From Streptomyces sp. F63 (GTDB lineage: Bacteria; Actinomycetota; Actinomycetes; Streptomycetales; Streptomycetaceae), in the NCBI RefSeq assembly GCF_018070345.1, contig NZ_JAGPXX010000025.1:6168-70167 (forward strand): DNA of 64,000 nt, given 5' to 3'. Within the stretch, counting starts at the first letter, position 1. Each line of letters begins with the position of its first letter. The position numbers were made by a program, and so were the translations under genes. The notes beneath the pieces are model-generated. The model searched no databases and was not told the DNA's origin. It was given only the letters and a program-made list of their open reading frames with translations. Positions 61,382 through 64,000 of this stretch are shown in pieces.

Positions 61382-62662
61382 TCATCGGCCGCTCCACTCG
61401 TCGAGGACCCTCGTCACCAGGGTCAGCGACCGGGCCGCGTGCGGCGAGTCCAGCGGGTCCGCGGCGGTGAGTGCCCGCAGGCGGCCGGCCTCGTCCGGAG
61501 GGAGCAGCGGGCCGGTGGTGAGCCGGACGCGGAGCGCGTCCGGGGGGTCCCCGAACCGGTGCCCGCCCGCCACGGGGAAGCCGAGCCGCCGCGTCAGGTG
61601 GTCCTCCAGTTCCACGGAGTCGCCGATCCCGCGGGCGGCGAGCGCGTCACCGAGGGGGCCGAGGTCGGCGTAGATCCGGTCGCCGGCGCGCGGCGGGCGG
61701 CACAGCGCCCCGTGGCGGACGACCGTGCGGTACAGGGCGGCGGCGAGGATGCCGTGCAGCCGGGCGGCGGCCCGGAGCCGGGCGGTGACGGCGGGCGGTT
61801 CGGTGAGGGCGTGGGCGACGGCGGCGGCCAGCGGTGCCCCCGGCTCGGCCCGCATCCCGGAGAGCACCCCGAGGGTGGCGGCGCGCAGCTCCGCCCCGTC
61901 CGGGCCCGCCGGGAAGCGGGCTGTCGCGGCCGGCCAGCCCGGGGGCAGCAGCGTGGTCCCGAGCCCCGTGAGGACGACGACCTGCCCGGGCAGCATCTCG
62001 GCCGGACTGACGTACACGGGCCGGCCGCGCCCGGCGTGTGTTCCTTCCGGTGCGGCCGCGGTGTCCGGGGCGGGAGGGACGGGAGACGGATGAAGCGCGT
62101 CGCGGTCCGTTTCGTCGCTGACGATCAGCAGCCCCGCGCCGGCCGCCGCTTCGCACACCTCGTGCAGCAGTTCGGGAGGCGCGGCGGTGCCCGTCGGGTC
62201 GTCGGCCGGGGACAGCACGAGCACGCGCGGCTCCCCGCCCTCCCCGCGCACCCGGCGCACCGTCTCCAGCAGGGCGAACGGGTCGGGCACACCCCCGCAC
62301 TCGGCGGGGACGGGCACCGGGTAGGCGGGACGGCCGAGCAGCAGGGGCTGCGCGGAGTGCCACGGGGCGCACGGGCGGGCCGTGAAGACGTCGCCGCCGG
62401 CCGCCGCGAGCAGTGCGAGCAGCAGGGGCTGCGGGCCGGCGGCGGCCAGCAGCCGCTCCGGGCCGGCGGCGAGGCCGCGCCGGAACCAGTAGCCGGCGGC
62501 GGCGTCGAGCAGGGCCGGTCCGCCGCCCGGGGGTTCCGGTGCGCCGCGGCCCGCCGCTGCCGCCAGCCGTTCGGCGAGTCCGGGCAGGACGGGCAGCCCC
62601 GGGGGCTCGGCCGGTGGCCCGAAGGCGGCCGGGCCACGCGGGTCCGGTGGCATCGGCTCCAT
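61382..62662 (-). CDS. Aminotransferase class I/II-fold protein without the PLP lysine
   Basis: Protein of 426 residues. The outline follows fold-type I aminotransferases: PDPFALLETVRRVRGEGGEPRVLVLSPADDPTGTAAPPELLHEVCEAA and LLIVSDETDRDA correspond to their N-P-T-G and D-E-x-Y regions. Where the Schiff-base SLSK motif should be, the sequence reads VVVLTGLGTTLLPPGW, and the whole protein contains no lysine. It therefore cannot bind PLP in the normal way and is probably a non-enzymatic relative. GGAGGT stands 6 bases before ATG 62662. It is well conserved in overall length. Confidence 0.8.
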   Translation of the reverse strand: MEPMPPDPRGPAAFGPPAEPPGLPVLPGLAERLAAAAGRGAPEPPGGGPALLDAAAGYWFRRGLAAGPERLLAAAGPQPLLLALLAAAGGDVFTARPCAPWHSAQPLLLGRPAYPVPVPAECGGVPDPFALLETVRRVRGEGGEPRVLVLSPADDPTGTAAPPELLHEVCEAAAGAGLLIVSDETDRDALHPSPVPPAPDTAAAPEGTHAGRGRPVYVSPAEMLPGQVVVLTGLGTTLLPPGWPAATARFPAGPDGAELRAATLGVLSGMRAEPGAPLAAAVAHALTEPPAVTARLRAAARLHGILAAALYRTVVRHGALCRPPRAGDRIYADLGPLGDALAARGIGDSVELEDHLTRRLGFPVAGGHRFGDPPDALRVRLTTGPLLPPDEAGRLRALTAADPLDSPHAARSLTLVTRVLDEWSGR

Positions 62663-62764
62663 CGGGTACCTCCGTCGGGCCCGGTCGGTGTGACGACCCT
62701 CTTCATCCACCTTCGCAGATCCCCACCGGTCGGCAACGGGGCCCGGCACGCCGGGGGCGGGGGG

Positions 62765-63586
62765 CTACGGGCGCGGCCGGGACGGGGACCGTTCGCGCCG
62801 CCCTCCGGGCGGCCGGCCCTCCGCCAGCCGTACGATCTCCGCTTCCGCGCCGCGGCCCCGGCTGCCGACCAGGGCCGCGGCCAGTTCGGAGAGCTTCCGG
62901 TTGGTGCGCTGGGACATGGTCCGGAGCAGGCCGAAGGCCGTGTCGGCGTCGCAGCCCAGGACGTGCATGATGATTCCGCAGGCCTGGTCGACCACGGGGC
63001 GGGCCCGCAGCGCGGTGCCGAGCTGGTCGATTTCGGCGTACAGCCGACGCTGCTCGATGCCGCGGACGAGCTCGCTGGTGGCCAGGTCCCCGAGGAGCGC
63101 GGTCACCCCGTTCGCGGGGTCCACGAGCCGGCCGGGGCGGAAGCCGTGGACGGTCAGGACGACCAGCAGGCTCTCCCGGCGGAACGGCATCGCGGTGCTG
63201 GAGCGGACCCCCGCTTCCAGGGCCCTCGCCCGGTAGCGGGGCCACCGGTCGTCGTGCAGCAGATCCTCCGACGCGGCCGGCCGGCCGGTCTCCAGAACAG
63301 CGGGCACGGGGCCCTTGCCGGTCTCCCACTGCACGGTCACCAGGGGGGTGAGGTCGGGGTGCGTCACGGCCGTCCGGAGCGGGGCGGCCGAGAACGCCGC
63401 GACGGGGTCCCGCGCCCCGGAGAGCGCGGTGACGGGGATGGCCGTCACCGCGGCACCGCAGCACCAGGGGTTGCACGCGGCCGCCTGCTCGGCGAGCCGG
63501 GCCAGGCCCGGCTCGGAGGCGTCGGTCATCACGTCGGTCATCGCGTCCGGCGCCGGATGCGGCGTGCGTTCCTTGTTCTCGGGCAT
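62765..63586 (-). CDS. GAF and ANTAR domain regulator
   Basis: Protein of 273 residues. A GAF-like sensor region (about 35-180, PWCCGAAVTAIPVTAL; SSTAMPFRRESLLVVLTVHGF) is followed by an ANTAR RNA-binding domain (about 188-245, LYAEIDQLGTALRARPVVDQACGIIMHVLGCDADTAFGLLRTMSQRTNRKL). Such proteins act as antiterminators that bind nascent hairpins. An Arg/Pro-rich tail follows. ATG 63586 is the first Met. Confidence 0.92.
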   Translation of the reverse strand: MPENKERTPHPAPDAMTDVMTDASEPGLARLAEQAAACNPWCCGAAVTAIPVTALSGARDPVAAFSAAPLRTAVTHPDLTPLVTVQWETGKGPVPAVLETGRPAASEDLLHDDRWPRYRARALEAGVRSSTAMPFRRESLLVVLTVHGFRPGRLVDPANGVTALLGDLATSELVRGIEQRRLYAEIDQLGTALRARPVVDQACGIIMHVLGCDADTAFGLLRTMSQRTNRKLSELAAALVGSRGRGAEAEIVRLAEGRPPGGRRERSPSRPRP

Positions 63587-63825
63587 ACCGGCGGACAGCC
63601 CTCCTCGAACTCCGTGGTCACCGGGGCCGGCCGGCGATCCCGGCCGCCGCCGGCCATGATGACGATGGCCCCCGTCGTCGTCTCCCCGGGAACGCCTGCC
63701 CGGGCCCGGGTCCGCAAAACGGGGCCGGCGGCCGGCCCGGTCCCGCGCCCGCCCCGGTCCCGCGGTGCGCGCCGCTCTCCGGTGGCGCGGACCCCCGTCG
63801 GGCGGATGCGGTTACGGTGGGCTGC

Positions 63826-64000
63826 ATGGGCGAGTCGATCGGTTTCGGTGCCGAGTTGGCCGATTTCCGCAGCCGGATCGCGGAGTTGCAGTCCGCGCGG
63901 TCGCTACCCCCCGAACAGCGGGGACCGGCCCTGGACACCGCTTTGTTCGAACTCCAGCATGTGGTGGACGTCCTGTGGCCGCGCTTCGAGAGACTCTCGG
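63826..64000 (+). CDS. Start of a further gene, cut by the window edge
   Basis: The first 58 codons read MGESIGFGAELADFRSRIAE and continue as a helical region (PALDTALFELQHVVDVLWPRFERLS). This resembles the N-terminus of actinomycete PAS/SpoIIE sensor proteins, but too little is present to be sure. The gene diverges from the GAF-ANTAR gene. Confidence 0.7.
   Translation, partial: MGESIGFGAELADFRSRIAELQSARSLPPEQRGPALDTALFELQHVVDVLWPRFERLS

Overview
The window is from a high-GC actinomycete, almost certainly Streptomyces or a close relative. The evidence is extreme third-position G/C bias, GTG/TTG starts with GGAGG-type ribosome binding sites, a SARP regulator, ECF sigma/anti-sigma, SpoIIE and GAF-ANTAR proteins, and many ATGA-overlapping operons.

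Region 1 (1-15394) is a carbohydrate locus read on the minus strand. Secreted ThuA/DUF1080 and PQQ-type sugar dehydrogenase proteins sit at one end. A ROK regulator, a ribose-type ABC importer (ATPase, permease, Tat lipoprotein), a Gfo/Idh oxidoreductase and a sugar-phosphate isomerase sit at the other. A 17-bp near-identical motif lies upstream of both operons, which suggests common control. The ROK gene has lost its C-terminus. Between the two halves (about 5110-6900) is a block of different character: an Xre antitoxin with the remnant of a toxin, and a secreted toxin-like protein with an immunity-like partner.

Region 2 (15925-37485) is a ribosomally synthesised peptide (RiPP) cluster, the most interesting part of the window. 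A small secreted protein and a SARP regulator lead a plus-strand operon. It encodes a leader-binding E1-like protein with a decayed YcaO domain, a complete YcaO cyclodehydratase, a SagB-type azoline dehydrogenase, a split LanB dehydratase (glutamylation and elimination-type proteins), a PqqD-fused M50 membrane protease, a two-gene ABC exporter and a second complete YcaO. The 58-residue precursor is on the opposite strand at 34096-34272. Its 21-residue presumed core is 11 Ser, 7 Thr, 2 Cys and a final Ala, so 20 of 21 residues can be modified. An M20 amidohydrolase, a small unknown protein and an HTH regulator follow. No LanC is present and only one SpaB_C-type protein, so the likely product is a linear azole/dehydroamino-acid peptide of the goadsporin type rather than a lanthipeptide or a canonical pyridine thiopeptide. 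The product itself is inferred.

Region 3 (38047-64000) is ordinary actinomycete chromosome: a sodium-symporter/PAS/GAF/SpoIIE fusion, FdhD, acyl-CoA ligase, aldo/keto reductase, ABC exporter, SigK-like sigma factor with its RskA-like anti-sigma factor, pterin dehydratase, MmyB-like regulator, phosphatase-like membrane protein, PanE-like reductase, two metallo-beta-lactamase-fold proteins, a DedA protein, an aminotransferase-fold protein with no lysine, a GAF-ANTAR protein and the start of a further gene. Many intergenic gaps hold short GC-rich tandem repeats.
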